A DNA stretch of 64,000 nt from assembly GCA_014379905.1 (NCBI GenBank), contig JACMKX010000144.1:1-64000 (forward strand). The letters run 5' to 3'. The stretch is from Ferruginibacter sp. Lineage in GTDB: Bacteria > Bacteroidota > Bacteroidia > Chitinophagales > Chitinophagaceae. Made by a program: the position numbers and the translations under genes. The notes beneath the pieces were generated by a model. The model ran no database searches. It had not been told where the DNA came from and worked only from the letters and a program-made list of their open reading frames with translations. Within the stretch, counting starts at the first letter, position 1, and the number at the start of each line of letters is the position of its first letter. Below, piece after piece: positions 54,592 through 63,930 of the stretch.

Positions 54592-55239
54592 TTAAACGAT
54601 CCGCTGATTAATGGCTTTAGCTACCATTTCTGTGAGGGATGCCACATGTAATTTTTCATAGATCTTTTTTACATGACTTCGCACTGTTTCGTAACTGATA
54701 TGTAATTCGGCGGCAATCATTTTATAACTCAACCCGTTAACAAGGCAACCCAGCACTTCTTTCTCTCTGGGTGTTAACTGGTAATCCGGTGCTTCCTGCG
54801 GACGGATGTCACCTGAATGCTTTTGTAACTTACCCAATACTTTCCTTGCAATGGAGGGGCTCATGGGGCTTCCGCCAAATTGTAACTCGTTGATAGAATC
54901 AACCAACTTTGTATTGAGAAAATTTTTAAGAATATAACCAGATGCCCCGGCACATATGGAATCAAATACGCGGTCATCATCCTCAAAAACGGTTTGCATT
55001 AATACCTGGATGTGGGGGAATTCTTTTTTTATTTTTAATACGGCTTCAATACCCGTCATACCCGGCATTTCAATGTCCATCAAAACTATATCGGGTTTGC
55101 AGCTCTGTACATCTTCTATGCAATCCAGCACATGACAAAAGGATCCTACTACTTCAAACTGGGGTACGGTAGCGAGTAAAAGGCTGATGCTTTCTCTTAT
55201 ATTTTTATTGTCGTCGAATATGGCGATGCGTAAACTCAT
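54592..55239 (-). CDS. NarL/FixJ-type response regulator
   Basis: 215 residues from the ATG at 55239 (MSLRIAIFDDNKNIRES). A receiver domain (IFDD acidic pocket, phosphoacceptor Asp in IVLMDIEMPG, Lys in GYILKNF) and a LuxR-type helix-turn-helix (LTPREKEVLGCLVNGLSYKMIAAELHISYETVRSHVKKIYEKLHV) are joined by a short linker. It is downstream of the propeller sensor kinase by 52 bases, its cognate partner by position, and followed by phzF. Confidence 0.94.
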   Translation of the reverse strand: MSLRIAIFDDNKNIRESISLLLATVPQFEVVGSFCHVLDCIEDVQSCKPDIVLMDIEMPGMTGIEAVLKIKKEFPHIQVLMQTVFEDDDRVFDSICAGASGYILKNFLNTKLVDSINELQFGGSPMSPSIARKVLGKLQKHSGDIRPQEAPDYQLTPREKEVLGCLVNGLSYKMIAAELHISYETVRSHVKKIYEKLHVASLTEMVAKAINQRIV

Positions 55240-55291
55240 ATATTTATTTAAGCAAAGGTGAATTAATTTTTGCTCTAAAGCTATCACCGAA

Positions 55292-58200
55292 TCAGGGGAT
55301 GGGAAACTGCAGCGTTATAGTGGTGCCGACACCGGGTACAGCATCAATGGTGCAGCTGCCTTTCATTTCTTTTGCCCGCCTTTGCATATTTTGTAATCCA
55401 TTACCGCTTAAGCTATTGTTTTCTTTTGGTTCATTTCTTTCAAATCCTTTTCCGTCATCTTTTACCAGCAGGATCAATTCATTTTTTTGTTGCGTGATAC
55501 TTACCCAAAGATTGTTACACGCTGCGTATTTAAGGGAATTATTGACTGCCTCTTTAAAAATAAGATAGAGATTTTTTCTTTTGGTCATTTCCAGGTTGGT
55601 GTGTTTTACGGAAGGATCGTAATTAAAGTGAAACCGTATTTCCTGCGATGCCAGTAAAGGCCTGGCAAAGGATTCCATCCGCTGCAAAATGGTTTCCATA
55701 TTATCATTGCGTGGATTAATAGCCCACACGGTATCACTTATTTCACTGATCATTTCACCGGAAGCAATGCTGATCTTTTCAAGCGTTCCTGTAAGGGCTT
55801 CCATTTTCGCCTGCTCATTATAAATTTTTGCTACCTGGCTGTAAACAGAAATACTGCTAAGGGTGGAGCCAACGCTATCGTGCAGGTCCTGTGCAATTTT
55901 ATTCCGGATGGCTTGTCTTTTAAGCAACTCATTGATGCGATAGCGGTACAGCGCATAAGCAACAGCAGCGGCAAGCAGTGCCAGCAATGCAAAAAACCAT
56001 CCCTTTTTCCAAAACGGTGGAATGATGATGATCTTTAGGGTAGATACCTGGCTGCTCCAGGCACCGGGTGTACTGGTTGCCCTCACCTTAAAAATATATT
56101 CTCCTGCACTCAAATTGGTATAGGGTGCCTGGGTGGAAGTGCCGGCATTTACCCAATCTTTATCTACGCCCTGCAGCATATACGAATATTGAACAGGTGC
56201 CGATGCGGTGTAGGAAGGTGCGGCAAAATGTATATTAAAAAAATTCTGGCGATGATTGAGCGCAATTTTTTTCTGCATCAGCAAATGAGAAAAAGATTCA
56301 TCAAAAATGCTGAAGTCTGTAAAGTGCACGATGGGTTGCTGCTGGTCTATCTGCAGTTGTTCAGGATCAAAAGCAATAAAATAACCATCGCCGGCCACAT
56401 ACATTTTGCCCTGCGGATCTTTGTAAATATTTCCTTTTATACCGCCTGCTTTCTCTACATCAGGCGTAGCCAGGTAAGTAAATGTTTTGGTAACAGGATT
56501 AAACTTTTGCAGGCCGCCGCTGCTTATGCTCCATACATTTCCCTTGTTGTCGATGCTCAAACCTTCCACCAGGTTATTGACAGAATTATAGTGGGTGAAT
56601 AATTTTTGTTTAACATCCAGGTAATTGAGCCCGCCACCATAGGTACTTATCCATAAGTTAGTTTTGCCATCTTCCTTTATATCAAAAACGTTGTTATTGC
56701 TGATGCTGGCCCTAAGGGACGGATCGTTCATAAATGTTGTATTACCGCCACCGTTTTTATCAAGCATGATCAGCCCGTGTTTTGCATTGGCCAACCATAA
56801 ATTTCCATCACTTGTTTTTACAATTTTGCGGATCAGATTATCGGAAAGATCATAGCGCTTTAATAGTTGCTTAACCGTATCTTTCCTTGATATCCATTTT
56901 TTATCTGTAAGATCATAGTAGGCAAAATAATGTCCATAGGGAACGGTGATCAATACAGGGTGCCCGTCTATACTGTCTTTTGCAATGGATACCACCCTCG
57001 ATTCAATGATCTTTGACATCACAGGGTCTTTCCCGGTATTTTCCAGCAATTCCAGGTTTTGTGTGGCTGTATTAAACCGGAACAAACTGTAATCTGTTCC
57101 AATATACAGTTGCCCGCTATCATCTTTAAAAAACTTTGTTATGCTAAGGGGTACGCCATTCCAGGATAATTTTTTATGGTCATATTTTCCATCCGGTTGT
57201 TTAATATACAATCCTTTGCTGGTACCCACCCAGAGTGAATTACCTGCTTTAAAAAAATCGTAAATAACCAGTGGTTCTATTTCATTTTCCAGGGGTAAAA
57301 ATTCCTGCAACATCTGTTGCTGTGCAGCATTAAAGATACTGATGCCGTTATTGGTAGCCAGCCAAACAATACCGGCCTTATCAATAAATATGCTGTTGAT
57401 CCTGTTATTGCCCAGTGTTCCTTCTTTGGAAGGGTTGTGTGTATAATTGTAGAATTTATGTTGAAGTGGGTCATACACATACAGGCCCGAAGTTTTACTA
57501 CCTATCCATACTCTTCCCTGCCTATCTTCATTAAATGAAATGGCTTCATCGTCACCAAAAGAAAATTTATCGGCAGGATTATTTGAAAAACTCTCCTCCT
57601 GGTTGTCGGCACTGTTGAACCTGTATACTGCTTTATCCCATGATCCAAACCATATATTATTTTTACTGTCTTTAAACAGCCGGGTCACTACAACATGAGG
57701 GAGTTTGGCATACACATTATCATATCTTCCATCTATTGTTAACTGCAGCGTTTGCGGATTCACTTTTAAAATACTGCCTGCTTCCCTGCCCGCCCACAGC
57801 ATTTCGTTGCTATCGAAAGCAATATCATAAATGGTCCAGAATCCAATGCCATAAGGTTTGGTAAACGTTTCATTTACCTTATCAAATTTTAAAACTCCTG
57901 CGCCACTGGTGGCCAGCCACAGGTAACCGTTCTTATCTTCTTTTATAGCGTTTACAATATTAACAGGTATGCTGTTTATTTTGCCCGGGTGATGTTTAAA
58001 CTGGCGAAATTGTTTCTGCGGCTCCAGGGTATGATCGTATCGGGTAATGCCCCCATCAGCTGTTGCTATCCACATGGTCCCTTTTTTATCTTCGTACAGG
58101 TCTGTAATAGTATTGCCTGAAAGTGATGACGAATCACCCGGTTTATTTTTAAAAATATAAAAATTATTGCCGTCATAGCGGTTGAGTCCATCATCTGTTC

Positions 58201-58369
58201 CTATCCAGGTAAATCCTCTTTTGTCCTGCAGTATGCAATTTACTTTGTTGTTGGAAAGGCCATTTTGCCTGTTCAGTCTTTTAAAATACAATACCGGTGG
58301 TTGCGCATTTGTTTCTGCAACACACAATATCATAAGCAGTAAAATGAACAACCAGTTACCAGCTTTCAT
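55292..58369 (-). CDS. Two-component sensor with beta-propellers, Y_Y_Y domain and HisKA_3 kinase
   Basis: 1025 residues. A signal peptide (to ETNAQP) is followed by about 14 propeller blades of the 'two-component regulator propeller' type (FTWIGTDDGLNRYDG, MWIATADGGITRYD). Then come a Y_Y_Y domain (VQYSYMLQGVDKDWVN, residues about 715-790), one membrane helix (FFALLALLAAAVAYALY), a HisKA_3 dimerisation segment with phosphoacceptor His in IAQDLHDSVGSTLSS, and an HATPase_c domain (LKYAACNN; VKDDGKGFE; GNGLQNM). It senses an extracellular ligand and phosphorylates the adjacent NarL-type regulator. Unlike SusC/D-linked hybrids, it carries no receiver. Confidence 0.94.
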   Translation of the reverse strand: MKAGNWLFILLLMILCVAETNAQPPVLYFKRLNRQNGLSNNKVNCILQDKRGFTWIGTDDGLNRYDGNNFYIFKNKPGDSSSLSGNTITDLYEDKKGTMWIATADGGITRYDHTLEPQKQFRQFKHHPGKINSIPVNIVNAIKEDKNGYLWLATSGAGVLKFDKVNETFTKPYGIGFWTIYDIAFDSNEMLWAGREAGSILKVNPQTLQLTIDGRYDNVYAKLPHVVVTRLFKDSKNNIWFGSWDKAVYRFNSADNQEESFSNNPADKFSFGDDEAISFNEDRQGRVWIGSKTSGLYVYDPLQHKFYNYTHNPSKEGTLGNNRINSIFIDKAGIVWLATNNGISIFNAAQQQMLQEFLPLENEIEPLVIYDFFKAGNSLWVGTSKGLYIKQPDGKYDHKKLSWNGVPLSITKFFKDDSGQLYIGTDYSLFRFNTATQNLELLENTGKDPVMSKIIESRVVSIAKDSIDGHPVLITVPYGHYFAYYDLTDKKWISRKDTVKQLLKRYDLSDNLIRKIVKTSDGNLWLANAKHGLIMLDKNGGGNTTFMNDPSLRASISNNNVFDIKEDGKTNLWISTYGGGLNYLDVKQKLFTHYNSVNNLVEGLSIDNKGNVWSISSGGLQKFNPVTKTFTYLATPDVEKAGGIKGNIYKDPQGKMYVAGDGYFIAFDPEQLQIDQQQPIVHFTDFSIFDESFSHLLMQKKIALNHRQNFFNIHFAAPSYTASAPVQYSYMLQGVDKDWVNAGTSTQAPYTNLSAGEYIFKVRATSTPGAWSSQVSTLKIIIIPPFWKKGWFFALLALLAAAVAYALYRYRINELLKRQAIRNKIAQDLHDSVGSTLSSISVYSQVAKIYNEQAKMEALTGTLEKISIASGEMISEISDTVWAINPRNDNMETILQRMESFARPLLASQEIRFHFNYDPSVKHTNLEMTKRKNLYLIFKEAVNNSLKYAACNNLWVSITQQKNELILLVKDDGKGFERNEPKENNSLSGNGLQNMQRRAKEMKGSCTIDAVPGVGTTITLQFPIP

Positions 58370-58412
58370 TGTGAAAAATTACAAAGAGTTAAGAATATTC
58401 CATATAAAAGAA

Positions 58413-58442
58413 TTCCGCCCCGGCAAAAAATGCGGGACGGAA
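58413..58442 (-). terminator. Terminator after lipoprotein copy 2
   Basis: TTCCGCCCCG pairs with CGGGACGGAA (one C-A mismatch) around a loop of A. It lies 22 bases beyond the stop at 58464 and before the sensor gene. Confidence 0.65.
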
Positions 58443-58463
58443 CCTTATAAAACCACTAAAAAA

Positions 58464-59231
58464 TTAATCTGCCTTTGGCTCATTATATAAAAAATCATCC
58501 ATCAATACCAAATCATTTGTACCGCCGGCAGATATATCTTTAACAGCAGCTCCAACCGGAGCTGAACCCTGTAATATTTCTACTCTTGTAATTTTTTTAT
58601 TGGGAAAATAAACGCCCAGGAAAGAATGTGACCCGGTTGTTCTTACCGGTATTTTGAATATACCCAGGCTTTCTGTTCCGGAAAAAAATTGCATGGCAGT
58701 GGAGCCGTCTGTATCCACATCAGAAAATACAGCGCCAAAACCCTGCACAGATGCTGCAATGGGCTGGCCGGGCACTTCAAACTCTACATTCCATATATTG
58801 CTGCCAACCGTGGCAAAAGTTTTACTACCGCTAAAAGCGCTGAACTGTGCAGCATTAGTGGGCTCCAGGCCGGCAAAGGAGTTGCCGCTCACCCTTGCTG
58901 CAGCGGTAGGTAAATACCTAAACCCTCTTTGTAAAGCAACATTCGCTGACGGACCTACCGGGTTAAAAAAATCTGCTGGCAGGTTTACATTTTCAAAAGA
59001 ATCCGGAACGGCATCCCAGTTTATTTCTCTTCTGCCTGTTTCATTTCCGGGACTTGTATTTAACTGGCCGCCCAATCTTTGCCTGAATTCGTTGAGCTTG
59101 CCGGTAATGTCTCCCGAAGCTGCAAATACCTGGAGCTCGTTTTCTGCTTCCGTTTCTTTGTCTTTACTGCAGGATATCCATAAAGAACAGGTAACAACCG
59201 CAGCCATCATAGAATAAAAAAATGTTTTCAT
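58464..59231 (-). CDS. Lipoprotein of the 'NWDGVP' family, copy 2
   Basis: 255 residues: signal peptide with lipobox LWISC, then SKDKETEAENE. GRREINWDAVPDSF (about residue 65), NLPADFFNP, FEVPGQPIAASVQGFGAVFSDVDTDGSTAMQFF, HSFLGVYFPNKKITRVEIL and DLVLMDDFLYNEP follow in the family order. Here the motif reads NWDAVP instead of NWDGVP. Paralogue of 59378-60190 (which precedes it in transcription by 146 bases) and of 341-1120. Tail-to-head with the sensor kinase gene. Function unknown. Confidence 0.82.
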   Translation of the reverse strand: MKTFFYSMMAAVVTCSLWISCSKDKETEAENELQVFAASGDITGKLNEFRQRLGGQLNTSPGNETGRREINWDAVPDSFENVNLPADFFNPVGPSANVALQRGFRYLPTAAARVSGNSFAGLEPTNAAQFSAFSGSKTFATVGSNIWNVEFEVPGQPIAASVQGFGAVFSDVDTDGSTAMQFFSGTESLGIFKIPVRTTGSHSFLGVYFPNKKITRVEILQGSAPVGAAVKDISAGGTNDLVLMDDFLYNEPKAD

Positions 59232-59301
59232 GCTTTACTTTTTACATTACAAAAATGAAAAAACCATTTTGCATAAATCATAACCATAGCCGTTATAACC
59301 C

Positions 59302-59346
59302 ATCCCCAAATGCGGGGATATAAAAGCCTCCCCGAAGAATCGGGGA
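59302..59346 (-). terminator. Two hairpins between the lipoprotein paralogues
   Basis: ATCCCC/GGGGAT (59302-59319) and CTCCCCG-type/CGGGGAG (59328-59346) with A-rich loops lie 32-76 bases past the stop at 59378. They terminate the upstream gene or attenuate the downstream one. Confidence 0.5.
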
Positions 59347-59377
59347 GACAGCCCTCTACCTTAGCTTAAACCAAATA

Positions 59378-60190
59378 TTAAAGCTTTTGAGGCTCGCTGT
59401 ACAAAAAGTCATCGTACACCACCAGGTCTTTATTACCGCCGTCTGAAATATCCTTTACACCAGCAGCAAATACTCCACTGCCGGCAGTGATCTTAATTTT
59501 AGTGATTTTCTCTACAGTAAAATGAACGCCCAGGAAAGAGAATCCACCTGCTACTGTTCTGGCCAGCGGCTTATAAACGCCCAGGCTTTTTGTTCCGTTA
59601 AAAAATTCAAGGGAAGTAGAAGCTGCATCATCTACATCGGAAAAAATAATTCCGAATCCTTTAACCGATGCACTGGTATCTGTGCCCGGCACTTTAAAAA
59701 TAATTTCAGATACGGTTGAATTAGCGGAAACAATTGTTTTTTTCTTTGTGAATGGAATGAACTCATCCGCATGTGTAGCACTTAACTCGGTAAAATTGCT
59801 GCTGTCTAAACGCAGCGGGGAACCAGTATTTACATAAACCAATCCTCTTTTACGGCCATTGGCACCGGCAGGATCTGTAAGATTGAAAAAATCGAGCGGG
59901 AACAGGTTATTATTGGTAAGGGTAGACGGAACACCATCCCAGTTTACTTCTCTTCTGCCAGAAGTTTGATTGGGCGTGGTATTCAATACATCCCCCAGTA
60001 CACCCCGGAATAAATTTACGGTTGCAACAATTCCCAGGCTATCTCCTGAAGCCCTTAAAATGGTGGAAGCCGGCAAAGCAGGTGGCGGGTTGGTGTAATC
60101 GTCATCATCATCTTTTTCGCAGCTGGTAGTGAGGATCGTCACTGCTGTGAGTGCCATTAGCATGGCTGTTTTAAGCTTACGGTATTGCAT
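59378..60190 (-). CDS. Lipoprotein of the 'NWDGVP' family, copy 3
   Basis: About 270 residues; I prefer the ATG at 60190 (MQYRKLKTAMLMALTAVTILTTSC, a clean lipobox) over 60202. The linker EKDDDDDYTNPPPALP is acidic. GRREVNWDGVPSTL (about residue 80), NNLFPLDFFN, FKVPGTDTSASVKGFGIIFSDVDDAASTSLEFFNG, FSFLGVHFTVEKITKIKI and DLVVYDDFLYSEP complete the family pattern. First gene of the pair with 58464-59231. Confidence 0.82.
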   Translation of the reverse strand: MQYRKLKTAMLMALTAVTILTTSCEKDDDDDYTNPPPALPASTILRASGDSLGIVATVNLFRGVLGDVLNTTPNQTSGRREVNWDGVPSTLTNNNLFPLDFFNLTDPAGANGRKRGLVYVNTGSPLRLDSSNFTELSATHADEFIPFTKKKTIVSANSTVSEIIFKVPGTDTSASVKGFGIIFSDVDDAASTSLEFFNGTKSLGVYKPLARTVAGGFSFLGVHFTVEKITKIKITAGSGVFAAGVKDISDGGNKDLVVYDDFLYSEPQKL

Positions 60191-60449
60191 TGTTGTTGTC
60201 ATGATCTGATACTTTTATTTGTTTAAAATTTATATTGCAAAAATGAAAACAAACGGGTAGCTATACAATCGCCAAACCTGTGGCTTATTATCACCAAAGC
60301 AGGTGATGCCAGGTCGGCACCGCAGGTCAGACCCTCCAGGGAGTTTGTATTCCGGTTGATAGTTGGAGAATTGCAGCGTTATAATAACCTCAAAAAAACA
60401 ATTTCACCAAAATCCACCGCTGCCACAAGTTTATTGTAGATTTGTTTTG

Positions 60450-61847
60450 ATGAAGCAATTATTGCCCCTTAACTGTTTACTGATAATGCTGGCGCTTTTT
60501 TCCTGCAAAAAAGATTCATTCATTACTAGTACTGATGCAAGACTGAATATCAGCTCTGACTCTCTTCGTTTTGATACCGTATTTACCAGTACAGGATCAG
60601 TTACGCAATCTTTTAAGATCAGGAATGATAACGAACAGATGTTGCGTTTGTCATCCGTTAAATTAATGGGTGGAAGCAGTTCTCCTTTTAAGATCAATAT
60701 CAATGGCATTGCCGCCAACCAAGCCGGCAATATTGATATTGCTGCAGAAGACAGCATTTATATTTTTGTTTCGGTAACGGTAAATCCTACTGCCGCCAAT
60801 CTTCCTTTTATATTAAGCGACAGCATTTCTGTGGAATACAATGGTAACCAGCGATGGGTACAGCTGGAGGCTTACGGGCAAAATGCCCGCTTTATGAATG
60901 GCAGCATTATCAGCACAAATACTACCTGGGATAATAGTAGACCTTATGTGATACTCGATTTTTTAAATGTAGCAGCAGGTGCTACCCTGACTATTTTACC
61001 GGGTACAAAAATATATGCACATGCCAATGCACCGGTTATTATCGATGGTACTTTGAATGCAACAGGTACTGCTGTCAATAAAATTGTTTTTGCCGGCGAC
61101 AGGTTAGATGCACCTTACAAAGATTATCCTGCGGGATGGCCCGGCATCATTTTCCGTAGCAGCAGCATTAATAATCATTTGCAGTTTACCAATATTAAAA
61201 ATGCTTACCAGGCCATTGTAGTTGATCAGCCGGCACTTAATGCAAATCCTAAACTCATTATAGAACAGTGCATTATCGATAATGCTTTTGATGCAGGCAT
61301 ATTTTCTATCAACAGCAGCATTACGGCCAGCAACTTACTCATTAGCAATTGCGCCAATAACATTGCCCTGCAAGGTGGTGGTGTTTATAATTTTACACAT
61401 TGTACTGCAGCATCTTTTTCCAATAATTTTTTATTGCATAAAACGCCGGTACTTTCTGTTGCCAATTATGTGCTACAAAATGGTACACCCGTTTCTAATA
61501 ACCTGCAGGCTTTTTTTACCAACTGTATTTTTTGGGGCGATAATGGTTTTGTAGAAAATGAGATTGCTGTTAATAAAGAAGGAGCAACCAGCTTTGCAGT
61601 AAACATCAGTAATAGTTTATATAGATCTGCTGTTGACCCTGCCAATGCAACACTGACCAATGTTATCAAAAACCAGGATCCGATATTTGACAGCGTGGAT
61701 GTGAGCAATCGTTATTATGATTTTCGCCATACAAAATCTCCTTCTCCCGGGTTGGAAGCAGGCATAGCCACACCCATCAATAAAGATCTGGATGATAATG
61801 CCCGGCCGGTTGGACTACCGGACCTGGGTTGTTATGAAAAACCATAG
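60450..61847 (+). CDS. Beta-helix lipoprotein
   Basis: 465 residues from the ATG at 60450 (signal peptide with lipobox ALFSCKKDSF; upstream frame is unlikely). After an Ig-like segment (RLNISSDSLRFDTVFTSTGSVTQSFKIRN) come right-handed beta-helix coils (LTILPGTKIYAHANAPVIIDGTLNATG; LQFTNIKNAYQAIVVDQ; NPKLIIEQCIIDNAFDAGIF; NNIALQGGGVYNFTHCTA). The end DLDDNARPVGLPDLGCYEKP is typical of 'choice-of-anchor Q'/parallel beta-helix proteins. It probably binds or modifies a polysaccharide; no catalytic site is evident. A half repeat follows. Confidence 0.82.
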   Translation: MKQLLPLNCLLIMLALFSCKKDSFITSTDARLNISSDSLRFDTVFTSTGSVTQSFKIRNDNEQMLRLSSVKLMGGSSSPFKININGIAANQAGNIDIAAEDSIYIFVSVTVNPTAANLPFILSDSISVEYNGNQRWVQLEAYGQNARFMNGSIISTNTTWDNSRPYVILDFLNVAAGATLTILPGTKIYAHANAPVIIDGTLNATGTAVNKIVFAGDRLDAPYKDYPAGWPGIIFRSSSINNHLQFTNIKNAYQAIVVDQPALNANPKLIIEQCIIDNAFDAGIFSINSSITASNLLISNCANNIALQGGGVYNFTHCTAASFSNNFLLHKTPVLSVANYVLQNGTPVSNNLQAFFTNCIFWGDNGFVENEIAVNKEGATSFAVNISNSLYRSAVDPANATLTNVIKNQDPIFDSVDVSNRYYDFRHTKSPSPGLEAGIATPINKDLDDNARPVGLPDLGCYEKP

Positions 61848-61848
61848 G

Positions 61849-61890
61849 AACGCAGATTTTGATGATGATCATGATCATACTGATCTTTTC
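61849..61890. repeat. Half element of the GCTGATGACGCT family
   Basis: GGAACGCAGATTTTGATGAT followed by GATCATGATCATACTGAT starts at the base after the upstream stop codon. It resembles one arm of the elements at 42777 and 5302 but lacks a clear partner. Confidence 0.4.
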
Positions 61891-61960
61891 TGCATGTTAG
61901 GGCCTTAGCCGTTAATTACTGTGAAAAAAAATATTCACATCGTTCAATCCAATTCGGTGC

Positions 61961-61968
61961 TATTTTTG
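61961..61968 (+). promoter_or_regulatory. Candidate promoter of the glutathione peroxidase gene
   Basis: TATTTTTG matches TAnnTTTG 29 bases before the ATG. A perfect TTTG is missing at -33. Confidence 0.45.
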
Positions 61969-61997
61969 TAAGTCTTATCACACATAAAATTAAACTC

Positions 61998-62570
61998 ATG
62001 ATAAAAGTATTATCGCTCTCTTTCGCTTTTTTAAGCTGTATGACGAGTTCCCAACCAAAAGAAACGGCAACTGCAACACCCATACAAATCCTTGCGGCAG
62101 AAAAATCTATTTACGATTTTAAGGTGGAAAGCCTGGAAGGAGGCACCATCGATTTTTCTTCCTACAAAGGAAAAAAAATACTGGTAGTAAACACGGCATC
62201 CAATTGCGGCTACACCCCACAATACAAAGAACTGGAAGCCTTGTATGAAAAATACAAGGGCAAACTGGTAGTTATTGGCTTTCCTGCCAATAACTTTAAC
62301 CAACAGGAACCCGGCACTAATACAGAGATAAAAGCCTTTTGCGAAAAAAATTACGGCGTAAGTTTTCCCATGGCAGCAAAAGTTTCGGTTAAGGGAGGTG
62401 ATATGGCACCTGTGTATCAATGGCTCACCCAAAAATCACAAAATGGTGTGCTGGATGCTGAGATCCAATGGAATTTCAATAAGTTTTTGATTGATGAAAA
62501 TGGTAAGATGGTTGCTTATTTTCCAAGCAAGGTTACACCGTTGAGTGAAGAGATTACTTCTAAATTATAA
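61998..62570 (+). CDS. Glutathione peroxidase family protein, exported
   Basis: 190 residues. The first 14 form a short signal peptide with a lipobox-like FLSC. The thioredoxin fold carries NTASNCGYTPQYKELEALY (catalytic Cys, not selenocysteine), FPANNFNQQEPG (Gln) and WNFNKFLID (Trp), the full catalytic set. Such enzymes usually reduce peroxides with thioredoxin. Export suggests action in the periplasm or at the outer membrane, which is less common. Monocistronic; a small opposing gene follows within 4 bases. Confidence 0.92.
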   Translation: MIKVLSLSFAFLSCMTSSQPKETATATPIQILAAEKSIYDFKVESLEGGTIDFSSYKGKKILVVNTASNCGYTPQYKELEALYEKYKGKLVVIGFPANNFNQQEPGTNTEIKAFCEKNYGVSFPMAAKVSVKGGDMAPVYQWLTQKSQNGVLDAEIQWNFNKFLIDENGKMVAYFPSKVTPLSEEITSKL

Positions 62571-62573
62571 TTT

Positions 62574-62981
62574 CTACAAAAAATTCACCTGATAAACATC
62601 CGTAGTATTCCTGCGGATGTTTTTTATCTCAAAACCATCGGGCTCCGTAATAATTTCTTTCAGATCGAATAGCTTACAATCTTTTGGCAGCCCGCTAAAA
62701 ACAAGGAGAAAATTTATTTGTTCGCCGGGAGATAAAAATGTCCAGGTTGGGTAAGTACTCACTCCTTCTATATAGATCAGTTTGCTTTTATGGGCCGATT
62801 GCTGGTCGCATAAAAAAGTAGTTGGCCATATTCTTATTCCGTCTACATAAGCGCCGGACTTGTAAGATCCATGAACTATTACCTGCTTCTCCAGGCTTTC
62901 CTGCTGTAAAATGGCTTTTTTAATGTTTGATCCCACCACGGGTTTTGTGCGTGGTTCGGCTATATCATTGTACACAATCAT
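62574..62981 (-). CDS. Unknown small protein, beta-rich
   Basis: 135 residues with no signal peptide: MIVYNDIAEPRTKPVVGSNIKKAILQQESLEKQVIVHG, then SGAYVDGIRIWPTTFLCDQQSAHKSKLIYIEGVSTYPTWTFLSPGEQINFLLVFSGL. I recognise no family. Hydrophobic alternation suggests a beta sandwich. Convergent with the peroxidase gene. An inverted repeat lies upstream between it and the next gene. Confidence 0.6.
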   Translation of the reverse strand: MIVYNDIAEPRTKPVVGSNIKKAILQQESLEKQVIVHGSYKSGAYVDGIRIWPTTFLCDQQSAHKSKLIYIEGVSTYPTWTFLSPGEQINFLLVFSGLPKDCKLFDLKEIITEPDGFEIKNIRRNTTDVYQVNFL

Positions 62982-62997
62982 ACAACAAAGGTAAAAT

Positions 62998-63048
62998 TAT
63001 TCATTTAAGGTCGACAACCTTGCTAAGGTGGTCGACCTTAAATGAATA
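62998..63048. repeat. Long palindrome upstream of an unknown gene
   Basis: TATTCATTTAAGGTCGAC (62998 on) pairs perfectly with GTCGACCTTAAATGAATA (ending 63048). The centre AACCTTGCTAAGGT is itself partly palindromic, making the whole 51 bases one cruciform-like unit between two minus-strand genes. Confidence 0.65.
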
Positions 63049-63091
63049 TTCCAACCGGGTCAAAAGCCGCTCAGGAATTTTTTTCACGTAT

Positions 63092-63880
63092 TTATTGAAT
63101 GCTAAACCCAAAACTTCTCTTTTTCTTCTCAAAATACTCCAGCAGTATTTGTTGTAACGCTTTATCGTTTTGCATAAGTTTATAGCACTGCTGCCTTACT
63201 TTTTCGAGATGTGTTTTATCATCTGTATAAGACGTTTTCTCCCTTTTATTAACTTCACCCACATATTGAATAAAATTTTTATAAAATAGAGGTTTTTTGT
63301 GTTTAGCCATAGCTGAATTTAAAACCTCAAAAGCAAAAGCTTCTAAGCTGGTTAGATCAGCCTTGTTTTTTAATTCACTAAGTCCATTAACGCCAACACA
63401 AACATGCCATCCAATACCAATTTTACCTCCTTTTTTTAAAACAGTATCGCAATAAAAAAACCGGGAAGCAACTAACATCATTTCATCTTTCGTAAAAACA
63501 GTGGCACAAGTATCCGCAGGCAATAACAAACGGAAGTTGTTATAAAAGCGATCGTTCTTTAATCTTTCACAGAAAAGTTCATTATAACTTTTACTCTTCA
63601 GCGAATCAACATCCAGCACTTCCATCATTTCTTTAATTAGTAAATAATTGAACCGCCTGTGAAAATTTTCAAAGAAATAATTAGCCTCCTTATTTATTCC
63701 TTTTCTATTTTCAGGATGATATAAATTGCGCATTTTGCCATCTATAAATGCTGTATCATTTTGCAAATAAAAATAGTTGCAAATTTCATTTTGCTGAACA
63801 GTAAAAGGCTCAATATTTTCCTTACAGGAATTTAGTAATCCCACTACTAAAAAGATATATCCCGGTTTTGTATACCACAT
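63092..63880 (-). CDS. Unknown lipoprotein
   Basis: 262 residues; signal peptide MWYTKPGYIFLVVGLLNSC with lipobox LLNSC. The mature part is helical and charged (NRKGINKEANYFFENFHRRFNYLLIKEMMEVLD; LFCERLKNDRFYNNFRLLLP; TSLEAFAFEVLNSAMAKHKK; LEKVRQQCYKLMQNDKALQQILLEYFEKKKRSFGFS). Four cysteines beyond the lipobox. No family recognised. Confidence 0.65.
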   Translation of the reverse strand: MWYTKPGYIFLVVGLLNSCKENIEPFTVQQNEICNYFYLQNDTAFIDGKMRNLYHPENRKGINKEANYFFENFHRRFNYLLIKEMMEVLDVDSLKSKSYNELFCERLKNDRFYNNFRLLLPADTCATVFTKDEMMLVASRFFYCDTVLKKGGKIGIGWHVCVGVNGLSELKNKADLTSLEAFAFEVLNSAMAKHKKPLFYKNFIQYVGEVNKREKTSYTDDKTHLEKVRQQCYKLMQNDKALQQILLEYFEKKKRSFGFSIQ

Positions 63881-63930
63881 TCTTCAATTTAATTATTAAT
63901 CCCGGAATAAATTCAGACTGTTGCCAGCTT

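Noticed and set aside
61998-62570. Selenoprotein glutathione peroxidase
   Set aside because: The catalytic codon encodes cysteine, and no in-frame TGA is present.
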